Below are positions 1 to 7,413 of a DNA stretch of 13,600 nt, piece after piece (position 1 is the stretch's first letter; each line of letters begins with the position of its first letter). The notes under the pieces were generated by a model, which saw nothing but the letters and a program-made list of their open reading frames with translations, was not told the DNA's origin and did no database searches. Source of the stretch: Syntrophorhabdaceae bacterium (lineage in GTDB: Bacteria; Desulfobacterota; Syntrophorhabdia; Syntrophorhabdales; Syntrophorhabdaceae). The position numbers were made by a program, and so were the translations under genes. The DNA lies in the NCBI GenBank assembly GCA_026415015.1, contig JAOAHW010000007.1:1-13600 (forward strand), written 5' to 3'.

Positions 1-149
1 TTTTTTCTTTCTATGAAGCTCGACGGTGTCTCCACCTGTTCTGAATAGGCATTGAAGGAAAAAAGGATAAGGGACAAGATTATAAATGTAACTCTTAAAT
101 TGCAGGTTGCGCTCCTCAGGGTATTTTTAGATGTTTTCTCCACTTTCAT
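1..149 (-). CDS. Exported protein of unknown function, N-terminal fragment (runs off left edge)
   Basis: An open reading frame starts at the ATG at 149-147 and stays open for 49 codons to the window edge. The translation starts MKVEKTSKNTLRSATCNLRV and continues into the hydrophobic core TFIILSLILFSFNAYS. This is a basic n-region, a hydrophobic h-region and a likely signal peptidase I site after AYS, before EQVETPSS. The gene begins 7 bases after the stop codon of the giant exported protein (TAA at 159-157), so translation is probably coupled. The purine-rich run AGGGGG lies only one base before the ATG, but seven bases before an in-frame GTG at codon 3. The GTG may therefore be the real start; the signal peptide is unaffected. 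The mature part seen is too short (about 13 residues) to assign a family. I am fairly sure it is a real gene and have no basis for a function. Confidence 0.66.
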   Translation of the reverse strand, partial: MKVEKTSKNTLRSATCNLRVTFIILSLILFSFNAYSEQVETPSSFIERK

Positions 150-156
150 ACCCCCT

Positions 157-3100
157 TTAAGCTGCATCTGCAATTTTGGTATCATAGTATCTTTGCCTCA
201 TATCACGGAAACTTATGGGACCGAACCAGGAGTCATTAAAAAAGTTCTGAAGGCTATCTATCTCACCTTTCTCAGTAGCTTGTTGAACCTTTTCAATGTT
301 GGCTCCATAGATTGCGGTGGGAACAGCTACGTTTATTACCTCTTTGATCTCTTTTTCAACGACGGGGGCCTTGCGGATAGTATTCTGAACAGCACCTATG
401 ACTTGCTGATTCGATACTGCAGATTGCTGCAGATTATTGACCACTGCCTGTGCTGCATCGTCGAGATATTGAGCCTTATTTGCAAGCGCACTCGCCCTTC
501 GTGCCTCTTTTACTGTTTTTTCCCATATCTCAGGGTTTTTGAAAGCCTCCAGGAGGTCTTTGTCTATATGTTTGGCAAGATTTCGGTCAGAGAAGCTAAA
601 GCCTAAATCTGCAGCCTTTTCTAATAGACTGCTCGCCTTTTCTCCCCCGATCCTGGTGAAGCGCTCTGACATATCGAACAATGTTCCAACTACATTTGTT
701 GTGCCATTGGGATTCTTTGCTACTGGAGCCGTCAACATCTCCACCATCATCTCCCTTGCCTGTTGTGCATTCCCTACCTTGTAAACACTGCCACCTTCTG
801 TTGCGAGATAACGGAAGTTACCATCAGGCAGCATCTCCTTTACAAGATTTCCAGAATTAGGGTCAAGGAAAACCACCCCTTTATTGGCTGCTTTGTTGTA
901 ATATTCGAGCGCCTCTACCATCTCCTTACGTGTCATCTGACCGTTCTGAGCCTTCATAATGTTTTGCAGGGTTTCCTGATTTGAGGTAAACTTGGCTTTC
1001 TCAAATACAGGCACATTGACCTCTTTAATCCCCTGATTTGTCATAACCTGCATCTTTGTAGAACCCTGGCCTGTTGTTTTTATAAATGGGATATCGGCCT
1101 CTTTCATTGTCAACAAACCAGAGGCCTCATCTGCATGGCGCTCGACCGCCTTTTCCAGTACCTCCTGCAGTTTCTGGCTGGACAGTTTTTTGCCTGTGGT
1201 AGGATCAAAATCTTTCAATGACAGGATATTGTCTGCATTTTCAGGATCTACAAACTTATCAAGGATCTTAGCTACTTTTCCTTCTCCTGCCTGTTTCACA
1301 GTGGCAGTACTACCTGAACCTATGGTATTTCCAAGCTTTGATGGATCAATATCTGCTTTTTTGATAGGTTCCCACTTGCTCGGGGGGTCAAGTTTATCTA
1401 TCTTATCATGAACTTTTTTAACTGCATCGTCGAGCTTATCTGCAAGCTGCTTTGACGCCTCTTTCTGGGCGCGGAAGGCATCATCGAGCTGGGTGCTTCC
1501 TGTTCTGGCTGTTTCTCTTGCGCCCCTTATAGCATCGTCTACCTTATCAGATATGACATTCCCTGCCCTCGCCATATCGTCAAGATAGGTGGCTTTTGCG
1601 GCAAGAGATAAATTCTGACCTACCGCAGCGCCGAGATTCTTGGACTGCAGCATGCTCTCTTTAAGAAACTCCTTGATGCCGTTCAATGCTACATTAGCCT
1701 GCCCGCCCACATATTTTGCAAAATTGAGGGCAGTATTTGAAGTGGCAACAGTCATGATAAGATTATCCATTGCCTTTCCGCCTTCTTCCATCTTCTGCCA
1801 GTTCATCATCTGACGTTGATAGATGGCTATTCTCTGGGTATTTGCCTCAGGAGAATCCCCATACTTGGCAAGGTTGTTAAGTTCATCCATATCCTTTTCG
1901 AGTTCCTTGAGGACATCTGTGTTTGCATGGACATATTTTGCCACATCGTTTCCAAGACCTTCGAATATTTTTGGGACAAGCTCAATCATGGCTGTACCGA
2001 ACTTGTCGAGGTCTTTCTTTGTTTCGCTGAATGGTTTTTTAAACATTGCGTCGTATGCCCATGTCCCTGCCTTTTGATATACTTCTGCAATTGCCCCGTA
2101 AGATTCTTGATATGCCTTATCTAATGCCTTATCCATGGGCATACCTGAATTGACATTTTTAATAATATTGTCTAAATAACTGATCGGTGCTGTTGCAGGA
2201 TTATATTTTGAAAGCTCTACTGCTGTTTCTGCGAGCCACATGAGCTTACTGCCTACCCAGTTTGACCAGGACCCGTATTCTGCCTCATACTGAAGCCGCT
2301 TTGCATCTGCAAGGGATTCCATAAGTTTGCGGTCTGTCTCAAGCTGCTTTATACCATCCCACTTTATCTTTAAAGGCTGTATCTCATGAAGGGGCTTAGG
2401 GACTTTTAAGATAGCAGGATCGAGGATTTTCTTCTTAGGTTCAGGTAGTTGTATATTCATTCCTGGCAATCCCCAGGCAGGGTCTTTCTGCTGTTTACCA
2501 TCCATTGAAACTATCGTATAATCACCGCTCGTCCTTATTCCACCACCACCTAAGCAGTGTTCATATTTTCCTGAATGGTATATCTCGGAAAGCTTCATCT
2601 GCATCTTGTTCAAGTCTGCCCTCATATTGAGAAGGGCCTCGAAATAATCCTCAAACCTCTTGTTTGCTGCCTCTACTTCCTTCTCAAGTAAAAGGGCTTT
2701 TTTTGCGGCATCCTGTCTCAATGCTGCCCATTGTTCATAAATCTTTTTTTGTTCGGCCCGGAGCTGGTTAGCAAGCTCTACCTTCTTTTTATCAAAGACA
2801 CAGTAACCATTTGGTATGCCGTATCCGAGAACAGACGGATTTCCATATTGATCAGTAGGCCTGTATTTTGCCTGGTCTTCAGCGGAGATTACAAGACCCT
2901 CTCTATAAGCTGTCATGACCAGTTTTGTATATTCAATGGCGAGCTTGGTAAATGGGTCACGGAATGCCTGTGCTTTTATGACGATTGCCTCCCACTCTTT
3001 TGCTAAGTCCTTTTCCATGTCTTCATATCTTTTAGGCGCCTTTAGCATCTGCTCCATGAGTAGTGCAGGGGTGTCGCACTCGATCTGGAGCTGTCTTGTG

Positions 3101-4500
3101 CGATGGGATATCTGTTGCTGAAGTTTTGTGCAGTCTTTGCAGATATCCGCTGGGGGGTTTGGGGTGTCCTTTGGAAGATTATGATTAACAATCTCAAAGA
3201 GCGGGCCATGGGGGACAACCTTCATATTATTCCCATCGAGCTGTACAAACTTATTCGGGTCTATATCAGGTATATTTATCGTTTCTTTAGTGGTATCACC
3301 TTCAAAGGCTTTTGTCTCGTCCTTTGGGGGTTGATGTCGGCTTGGTCCGCACTGGTTGACTGTTATATAGGTAATTGCTGGCTGAACAGTCATGTTCTGT
3401 ATGCCCTGTCCCTGGTGTTGTTTTGATAGGTGTGTCTCCAGGGTATATTGGCCATCCCCCCAGTAGTTTGCGTCAAATAGAAAGGATTCCCTGTCTTCAG
3501 TCTTCCAGAGGATGGAGGCGTCTTTTCCCCGCAATACCCATGAGGCATTTTTGTAATATTCCGGATTTGTAGATGATTTCATCATGCGTGAAGAGTTTGT
3601 TTCCCAGTCGACTATGCCCTGTTTTGCCATAGCGCGGACATCGTAGGTGCCGCAGTCCTTTCGGAAACCCTCGTTGGCGCTGAACTGACGCTCAGGTTTA
3701 CCGTATCCACTTATTGTCATCCCTATGCCAGAAAAAGGTGAAGGGAGTTTTGCGCTTATTTCATAATAGATAAGGGAGTTTTTTCTGTCAAATCGGGGGT
3801 CTTCAACAGTGACAGTGCCATATTGAGGGGCAAGACGGAATGCACTGCGATAGAGAGCAACGGTTATGCGATAATGTCCTTGTTCCTGAAAACCGGCTGT
3901 ACCATTTGTTGTATCCCGCTCACTTATCTTGTTCCAGACCCCAAGCTCAGGGTCCCATTTTTCTATAACCTGTTTGTGTCTATCCAGCACCTTGACCTTT
4001 TCTTGTAGTGTCTTGGTGTAACCTCCCATGACATAACCATTTACATCCCAAACCATTGCCTTCTCGACGGTGCCATAATTTGCCCATGGACCATAGTCGA
4101 AAGTCTGTCCAACCTTTATATTTCCAGGCACTGTTATCCAGAAGCTCAGGATTTCATTGCCTGTAGAGGGTCTGTCTTTATGGATACCTTCGCTTCTGAA
4201 ATCTGATATGGCTGGAGGCGCCCAGAAACCAGTAGGCTCTGCCCCACCCTGCATGCTCCTTGCGCGAGTCTTTGTCCAGTTGCCCTGGGTAGGCTGGTTT
4301 ATAGATTTGGTATCCTTTGTATCCATAATGCCGAAGAGCTGACCAAAGGCATCTCTTCCTAACTGGCCTATATCTCCACCAAAGACATTCATATCTTGAG
4401 CGAATGATAGACCTGAAAAGGACAATAGAAATAATTGGATTAAAACTGCAGTGAGGTTAATCCATAAAAAATAGGTTCTTTTAGGTGGGACTGTTTTCAT
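157..4500 (-). CDS. Giant exported protein with C-terminal kinase-like (probable pseudokinase) domain
   Basis: This is a protein of about 1447 residues that I cannot place in a named family. I chose the ATG at 4500 over the ATG at 4566 because it gives a clean signal peptide (MKTVPPKR, then a hydrophobic stretch, cut after SFAQ or nearby), has an AGGCAGGCGAG-like ribosome site, and avoids overlap with the upstream gene. Layout: residues about 90-385 look beta-rich; a CxxC (454, 457) sits in a Pro-rich linker; about 460-640 is charged and helical, probably coiled coil; 700-1040 is alpha-helical. Residues 1057-1236 resemble a protein-kinase fold: Gly-rich loop GNTIGSGSTATV, VAK lysine (1078), possible helix-C Glu (about 1125), hinge-like VFEKA, and catalytic-loop-like FLDPNSGN with Asp 1213 and Asn 1218 at canonical spacing. 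The DFG position reads LATEGG, so the metal Asp seems lost. It follows a Pycsar-effector-like gene by 49 bases. The kinase assignment is by motif reading only. Confidence 0.85.
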   Translation of the reverse strand: MKTVPPKRTYFLWINLTAVLIQLFLLSFSGLSFAQDMNVFGGDIGQLGRDAFGQLFGIMDTKDTKSINQPTQGNWTKTRARSMQGGAEPTGFWAPPAISDFRSEGIHKDRPSTGNEILSFWITVPGNIKVGQTFDYGPWANYGTVEKAMVWDVNGYVMGGYTKTLQEKVKVLDRHKQVIEKWDPELGVWNKISERDTTNGTAGFQEQGHYRITVALYRSAFRLAPQYGTVTVEDPRFDRKNSLIYYEISAKLPSPFSGIGMTISGYGKPERQFSANEGFRKDCGTYDVRAMAKQGIVDWETNSSRMMKSSTNPEYYKNASWVLRGKDASILWKTEDRESFLFDANYWGDGQYTLETHLSKQHQGQGIQNMTVQPAITYITVNQCGPSRHQPPKDETKAFEGDTTKETINIPDIDPNKFVQLDGNNMKVVPHGPLFEIVNHNLPKDTPNPPADICKDCTKLQQQISHRTRQLQIECDTPALLMEQMLKAPKRYEDMEKDLAKEWEAIVIKAQAFRDPFTKLAIEYTKLVMTAYREGLVISAEDQAKYRPTDQYGNPSVLGYGIPNGYCVFDKKKVELANQLRAEQKKIYEQWAALRQDAAKKALLLEKEVEAANKRFEDYFEALLNMRADLNKMQMKLSEIYHSGKYEHCLGGGGIRTSGDYTIVSMDGKQQKDPAWGLPGMNIQLPEPKKKILDPAILKVPKPLHEIQPLKIKWDGIKQLETDRKLMESLADAKRLQYEAEYGSWSNWVGSKLMWLAETAVELSKYNPATAPISYLDNIIKNVNSGMPMDKALDKAYQESYGAIAEVYQKAGTWAYDAMFKKPFSETKKDLDKFGTAMIELVPKIFEGLGNDVAKYVHANTDVLKELEKDMDELNNLAKYGDSPEANTQRIAIYQRQMMNWQKMEEGGKAMDNLIMTVATSNTALNFAKYVGGQANVALNGIKEFLKESMLQSKNLGAAVGQNLSLAAKATYLDDMARAGNVISDKVDDAIRGARETARTGSTQLDDAFRAQKEASKQLADKLDDAVKKVHDKIDKLDPPSKWEPIKKADIDPSKLGNTIGSGSTATVKQAGEGKVAKILDKFVDPENADNILSLKDFDPTTGKKLSSQKLQEVLEKAVERHADEASGLLTMKEADIPFIKTTGQGSTKMQVMTNQGIKEVNVPVFEKAKFTSNQETLQNIMKAQNGQMTRKEMVEALEYYNKAANKGVVFLDPNSGNLVKEMLPDGNFRYLATEGGSVYKVGNAQQAREMMVEMLTAPVAKNPNGTTNVVGTLFDMSERFTRIGGEKASSLLEKAADLGFSFSDRNLAKHIDKDLLEAFKNPEIWEKTVKEARRASALANKAQYLDDAAQAVVNNLQQSAVSNQQVIGAVQNTIRKAPVVEKEIKEVINVAVPTAIYGANIEKVQQATEKGEIDSLQNFFNDSWFGPISFRDMRQRYYDTKIADAA
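793..1332 (-). other. Kinase-like domain within the giant exported protein
   Basis: Residues about 1057-1236 (numbered from the ATG at 4500) carry in order a Gly-rich loop, a VAK lysine, an acidic helix, an FEKA hinge-like segment and D-x4-N catalytic-loop spacing at nucleotides 864-847. The usual His or Tyr before the catalytic Asp is replaced by the hydrophobic pair FL, and the Asp of DFG is not evident. In a classical fold the hairpin after the catalytic loop ends in DFG; here it ends in LATEGG. This suggests a pseudokinase, or an atypical kinase using another metal ligand. The order and spacing of motifs are seen in the sequence; the fold is inferred. Confidence 0.55.
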
Positions 4501-4513
4501 GTCTCGCCTGCCT

Positions 4514-4526
4514 ATATTTAAAATAT
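4514..4526. other. AT-rich dyad between the two operon genes
   Basis: The sequence ATATTTAAAATAT is a perfect 6-1-6 inverted repeat flanked by CC and GG. It lies in the 49-base spacer between the DUF5706 gene and the giant exported protein. It lacks a GC stem and U-tract, so it is not a terminator. It could be a weak operator or chance in AT-rich DNA. Confidence 0.2.
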
Positions 4527-4549
4527 GGTTTAAAAACTCTTGCGTGGTA

Positions 4550-5077
4550 CTATTGATGCATAACAACAGTCATGATCATCATAAAACCACTGGCAAGAAA
4601 ACCTGCTATCAAAGATATATAAGCAAGCTTAACAAAGAAATATTTTTTCTGAAGGAATTTACCAAGGGTGTAGATTTCCTTTAAGGCAAGCTCATAGGTC
4701 TTTGAAGGATCATTAAGGGCCTCCTCAATCTCCTCTTTAAATTCCTCATAGGTAATATACTGAAAATCACCAAAAAATAAAAGATTAAAATTTGGGTCTT
4801 TTAAATTTTTTTTTGCTTCATTTATCTTTAAGGGGACCTTTGGCATAACAGCATAGGCTGCCATAACAATGGTTATGATACAAAATGCAATGAGTGTAAA
4901 GGCTACATATCTTAGATTCATCTCAGTGATGTATCGTACAGAGAATGTAATGACAAGGGATGCCATGGTAAGTAATATATTTGCCTTTAAATCTGCCATT
5001 GAACTCAGTTGTATGTGGTGGTTTCTTGTTATTGATAGAAGATGGTCTATATGTGAGCCTGGCTGTTCAATCTTCAT
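4550..5077 (-). CDS. DUF5706 / Pycsar-effector (PycTM)-like membrane protein
   Basis: This 175-residue protein has the hallmarks of the DUF5706 family, which includes PycTM effectors of Pycsar anti-phage systems. The N-terminal part reads HIQLSSMADLKANILLTMAS, matching the family's conserved AD-x-KA-x-x-LL helix entry, and the middle has NLLFFGDF followed by an acidic EEFKEEIEEAL helix. Three membrane helices are predicted by eye at residues 33-50, 57-78 and 147-173, with a soluble segment of about 68 residues between the second and third. In known Pycsar systems a PycC cyclase makes cCMP or cUMP and the membrane effector then damages the inner membrane. No cyclase is visible here, so an immune role is only an inference. 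It is first in a leftward operon with the giant exported protein. The start at 5077 has AGGA close upstream and a promoter about 20 bases further. Confidence 0.85.
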   Translation of the reverse strand: MKIEQPGSHIDHLLSITRNHHIQLSSMADLKANILLTMASLVITFSVRYITEMNLRYVAFTLIAFCIITIVMAAYAVMPKVPLKINEAKKNLKDPNFNLLFFGDFQYITYEEFKEEIEEALNDPSKTYELALKEIYTLGKFLQKKYFFVKLAYISLIAGFLASGFMMIMTVVMHQ

Positions 5078-5103
5078 GTGTCCTAATACCCCTATTCAGG
5101 TTG

Positions 5104-5132
5104 ATTATTCAAAATAATTCTCTTAAAATCAA
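5104..5132 (-). promoter_or_regulatory. Sigma-70-type promoter for the leftward DUF5706 operon
   Basis: On the minus strand, TTGATT (5132-5127) and AATAAT (5109-5104) are separated by exactly 17 bases. They match the -35 and -10 consensus at 4/6 and 5/6. Transcription would begin near 5097, giving a leader of about 20 bases before the ATG at 5077. It is divergent from the HD-GYP promoter. The match is read by eye in an AT-rich stretch. Confidence 0.5.
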
Positions 5133-5150
5133 GAAAAATTTACCTCCCTA

Positions 5151-5159
5151 TGATATAAT
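5151..5159 (+). promoter_or_regulatory. Extended -10 promoter for the HD-GYP gene
   Basis: TGATATAAT matches the extended -10 consensus TG-N-TATAAT perfectly. No good -35 is visible 17 bases upstream, which fits an extended -10 promoter. The start of transcription would fall near 5165-5167, only about 5-7 bases before the ATG at 5172, so the mRNA would be almost leaderless. Confidence 0.5.
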
Positions 5160-5171
5160 GGGATTTAATGT

Positions 5172-6575
5172 ATGGGAAAGGAGTTAAAAAAACATAAACC
5201 TGCCATAGAAAAAACATCAATACCTGAAGAGAGGTTTTATTCTATATTTGATAACGCTGTAGAGGGTATATTCCTCACAACCCCTGAAGGCCGCTTCATA
5301 AAAGTAAATCCTGCTATGGCAAGGATACATGGTTTTTCATCTCCTGAAGAGATGGTAACAACGATAACCAACATAGGTGAACAAATATATGTCCATCCTG
5401 AAGAGAGGGAAAGATATCGAGCCATATTAGTAGAAAAAGGTGTAGTAAAAGGTTTTGAGGCACAGGTGTATAAAAAAGATGGCACCATAATATGGACCTC
5501 TACGAGTGCAAGGGCCATTAGGGATGAATCTGGAAATGTTATAAATTTTGAAGGCTTTGTAGAGGATATAACAGAACGTAAAAAAGCAGAGATACTTCTT
5601 AAAGAGGAGAAAGATAAGTTTTCAATACTCATAGATAATGCACCTTTTGGAATGGCACTCATCGACAAGGATGAGAGATTTCTCTATGTGAATCCTAAGT
5701 TTATAGAGATATTCGGCTATGATTTAAGTGATACCCCTGATGGTAAAACATGGTTCAAAAAGGCATATCCAGACCCTGAATACAGGCATATGGTCATAGA
5801 TGCCTGGATTAAAGATATGGAAAAAGCAAAAGTAGGAGAGCAAAGACCAAGAATATTCAATGTAGTATGTAAAGATGGAACTAAAAAGACTATAAGTTTT
5901 GTACCTGTGCAACTTGAATCTGGGTTACAGATTGTAAGTTTTGAGGATATTACATTCAGAATAAGGGCCCAGGAAAATCTCGAACAGGCAATGAAAAAAA
6001 TGAGACAATCTCTCATAGGGACAATACAGATTATATCCATGATTATAGAGGCCCGTGACCCTTATACAGCAGGTCATCAAAAAAGGGTATCTGCCCTTGC
6101 GAGAGCCCTTGCCCAGGGGTTAGGGTTATCAGCGGACTCTGTGGAAAACATAAGGATGGCAGGTATAATCCACGATATTGGTAAAATATCAGTACCTGCT
6201 GAGATATTAAGTAAACCAGGTATACTTTCAGAGCTTGAGATGTCTCTTATCAAAACCCATCCTGAATCAGGGTACAATATTTTAAAAGAGGCTGAACTGC
6301 CATATCCAATAGCTGAGGTAGTCCTCCAGCACCACGAAAGAATTGATGGTTCAGGGTACCCCCAGGGTTTGAAGGGTGACGAGGTATTATTTGAAGCAAA
6401 GATTGTTGCTGTAGCTGATGTAGTAGAGGCAATATCATCTTATCGTCCATACAGGCCAGCCAATGGCATTGAGATAGCCCTCAAAGAGATTGAAAAAAAT
6501 AAGGGCAAGCTCTATGACGAGAAGGTGGTAGAGGCATGTCTTGACCTTTTCCTCAATAAAAAATATAAACTTTAA
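5172..6575 (+). CDS. PAS-PAS-HD-GYP cyclic-di-GMP phosphodiesterase
   Basis: A 467-residue soluble signalling protein. It has two PAS domains (about residues 20-140, ending GFVEDITERKKAE, and about 145-265, ending SFEDITFRIRAQ), a short helical linker, and a C-terminal HD-GYP domain (about 285-460). The HD-GYP metal and catalytic residues are present: RDPYTAGHQKRV (His 302), HDIGK (His 334, Asp 335), THPE (His 363), HHERIDGSGYP (His 387, His 388, then Gly-Tyr-Pro 395-397) and the downstream Asp of VAVADV (416). It should therefore hydrolyse cyclic di-GMP in response to a ligand or redox state sensed by the PAS domains; the ligand is not deducible. There is no membrane helix, so it is cytoplasmic. 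The start at 5172 lacks an upstream Shine-Dalgarno; an AAAGGAG lies just inside the gene (5177-5183), with no suitable start codon after it. Confidence 0.93.
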   Translation: MGKELKKHKPAIEKTSIPEERFYSIFDNAVEGIFLTTPEGRFIKVNPAMARIHGFSSPEEMVTTITNIGEQIYVHPEERERYRAILVEKGVVKGFEAQVYKKDGTIIWTSTSARAIRDESGNVINFEGFVEDITERKKAEILLKEEKDKFSILIDNAPFGMALIDKDERFLYVNPKFIEIFGYDLSDTPDGKTWFKKAYPDPEYRHMVIDAWIKDMEKAKVGEQRPRIFNVVCKDGTKKTISFVPVQLESGLQIVSFEDITFRIRAQENLEQAMKKMRQSLIGTIQIISMIIEARDPYTAGHQKRVSALARALAQGLGLSADSVENIRMAGIIHDIGKISVPAEILSKPGILSELEMSLIKTHPESGYNILKEAELPYPIAEVVLQHHERIDGSGYPQGLKGDEVLFEAKIVAVADVVEAISSYRPYRPANGIEIALKEIEKNKGKLYDEKVVEACLDLFLNKKYKL

Positions 6576-6618
6576 GACCCCTTCTTGATCTCACAAGGTT
6601 TTATTGGGAATAAATCTG

Positions 6619-6647
6619 TTGACAATGCAATAACCCTTATATATATT
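6619..6647 (+). promoter_or_regulatory. Near-consensus sigma-70 promoter for yhhQ
   Basis: A perfect TTGACA at 6619-6624 and TATATT at 6642-6647 (5/6) are separated by 17 bases. Transcription would begin near 6654, about 15 bases before the ATG at 6669. That leader is too short for a preQ1 riboswitch. It implies the transporter is transcribed independently of the HD-GYP gene. Confidence 0.65.
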
Positions 6648-6668
6648 TCAAAAAATCAAAGGACTGGG

Positions 6669-7382
6669 ATGGATAATTTGGATAAAGAAAAAGACACAAA
6701 GACAGTGACAAATCACTATTCCATCTGGTTTGTCATTATAGCCTCTATATTTGTAACCTGCATAATTACATCCAATATTATATCTGTAAAACTGATAAAT
6801 GTCTTTGGTATAATACTGCCTGCAGGGGTCATAATCTTCCCTGTGAGTTACATAATAAGCGATATACTCACAGAGGTCTATGGTTATTCAAAATCAAGAA
6901 GAATTATATGGCTCGGTTTTTTATGTAATCTTATGCTAACAGTCTTTATCTGGCTTTCAGGCATTATAAAGCCTGCCCAATTCTGGGATGGTCAGGCTGC
7001 CTATGAAAGGATACTGGGGTTTACCCCTCGCCTGCTTATGGCATCCTTTATTGCCTACCTTGTGGGAGAATTTGCAAATGCCTATGTCCTTGCCAGGATG
7101 AAGATGGCCACAAAAGGCAGGTGGCTTTGGAGCAGAACAATAGGCTCAACCCTTGTGGGACAGGGTCTTGATTCCCTTGTATTCATTACCCTCTCTTTTA
7201 TAGGCACGATACCATTGGGAGCCCTATTTTCAATGGCAGTCTCCCAGTGGCTATTCAAGACATTATATGAGGTCTGTGTGACACCTTTTACCTATATTGC
7301 TGTTGGCTTTTTAAAACAAAAAGAGGGTATGGATGTATATGACTATGAAACCTCATTCAACCCATTGAGGTTATCTGATTAA
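6669..7382 (+). CDS. yhhQ: Queuosine precursor transporter (YhhQ/DUF165 family)
   Basis: A 237-residue inner-membrane protein with about six hydrophobic helices. Family features include SNIISVKL in the first helix, FPVSYIISDILTEVYGY in the second, and RTIGSTLVGQGLDSLVFI in the fifth. The family (PF02592) imports the queuosine precursors preQ0 and preQ1 for modification of tRNA position 34. I chose the ATG at 6669, not the TTG at 6585, because AAAGGA lies five bases upstream, the promoter at 6619-6647 would transcribe only this start, and the length of about 237 residues suits the family. No other queuosine gene is in the window, and the neighbours give no functional link. It converges with pbpC, with 31 bases between the stops and no clear terminator hairpin. 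Confidence 0.92.
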   Translation: MDNLDKEKDTKTVTNHYSIWFVIIASIFVTCIITSNIISVKLINVFGIILPAGVIIFPVSYIISDILTEVYGYSKSRRIIWLGFLCNLMLTVFIWLSGIIKPAQFWDGQAAYERILGFTPRLLMASFIAYLVGEFANAYVLARMKMATKGRWLWSRTIGSTLVGQGLDSLVFITLSFIGTIPLGALFSMAVSQWLFKTLYEVCVTPFTYIAVGFLKQKEGMDVYDYETSFNPLRLSD

Positions 7383-7413
7383 ACTATACTGCTCACCTCC
7401 ACCTTGATTCGTT

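Noticed and set aside
52..606. Plus-strand frame of 184 codons
   Set aside because: It lies opposite the giant exported protein and the small signal-peptide gene, whose reading frames have far better support. The translation looks like a shadow, rich in Cys, Leu and Phe.
4501..4566. Upstream ATG at 4566 as start of the giant protein
   Set aside because: It has no ribosome site, overlaps the previous gene and would put 22 residues in front of an otherwise normal signal peptide.
4550..5077. A complete Pycsar defence system
   Set aside because: Only an effector-like protein is present; none of the other genes resembles a PycC cyclase, so a full system cannot be claimed.
5142..5148. GGGAGGT on the minus strand followed by a TTG, a possible leader peptide upstream of the DUF5706 gene
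   Set aside because: The frame stops after seven codons, and the TTG forms part of the predicted -35 element, so it would lie upstream of the transcription start.
6654..6668. preQ1 riboswitch ahead of the queuosine-precursor transporter
   Set aside because: The predicted leader is about 15 bases, too short, and no preQ1-type hairpin with an A-rich tail was seen between 6576 and 6668.
7383..7413. Bidirectional terminator between the convergent yhhQ and pbpC genes
   Set aside because: No inverted repeat with a U-tract can be seen in the 31 bases.
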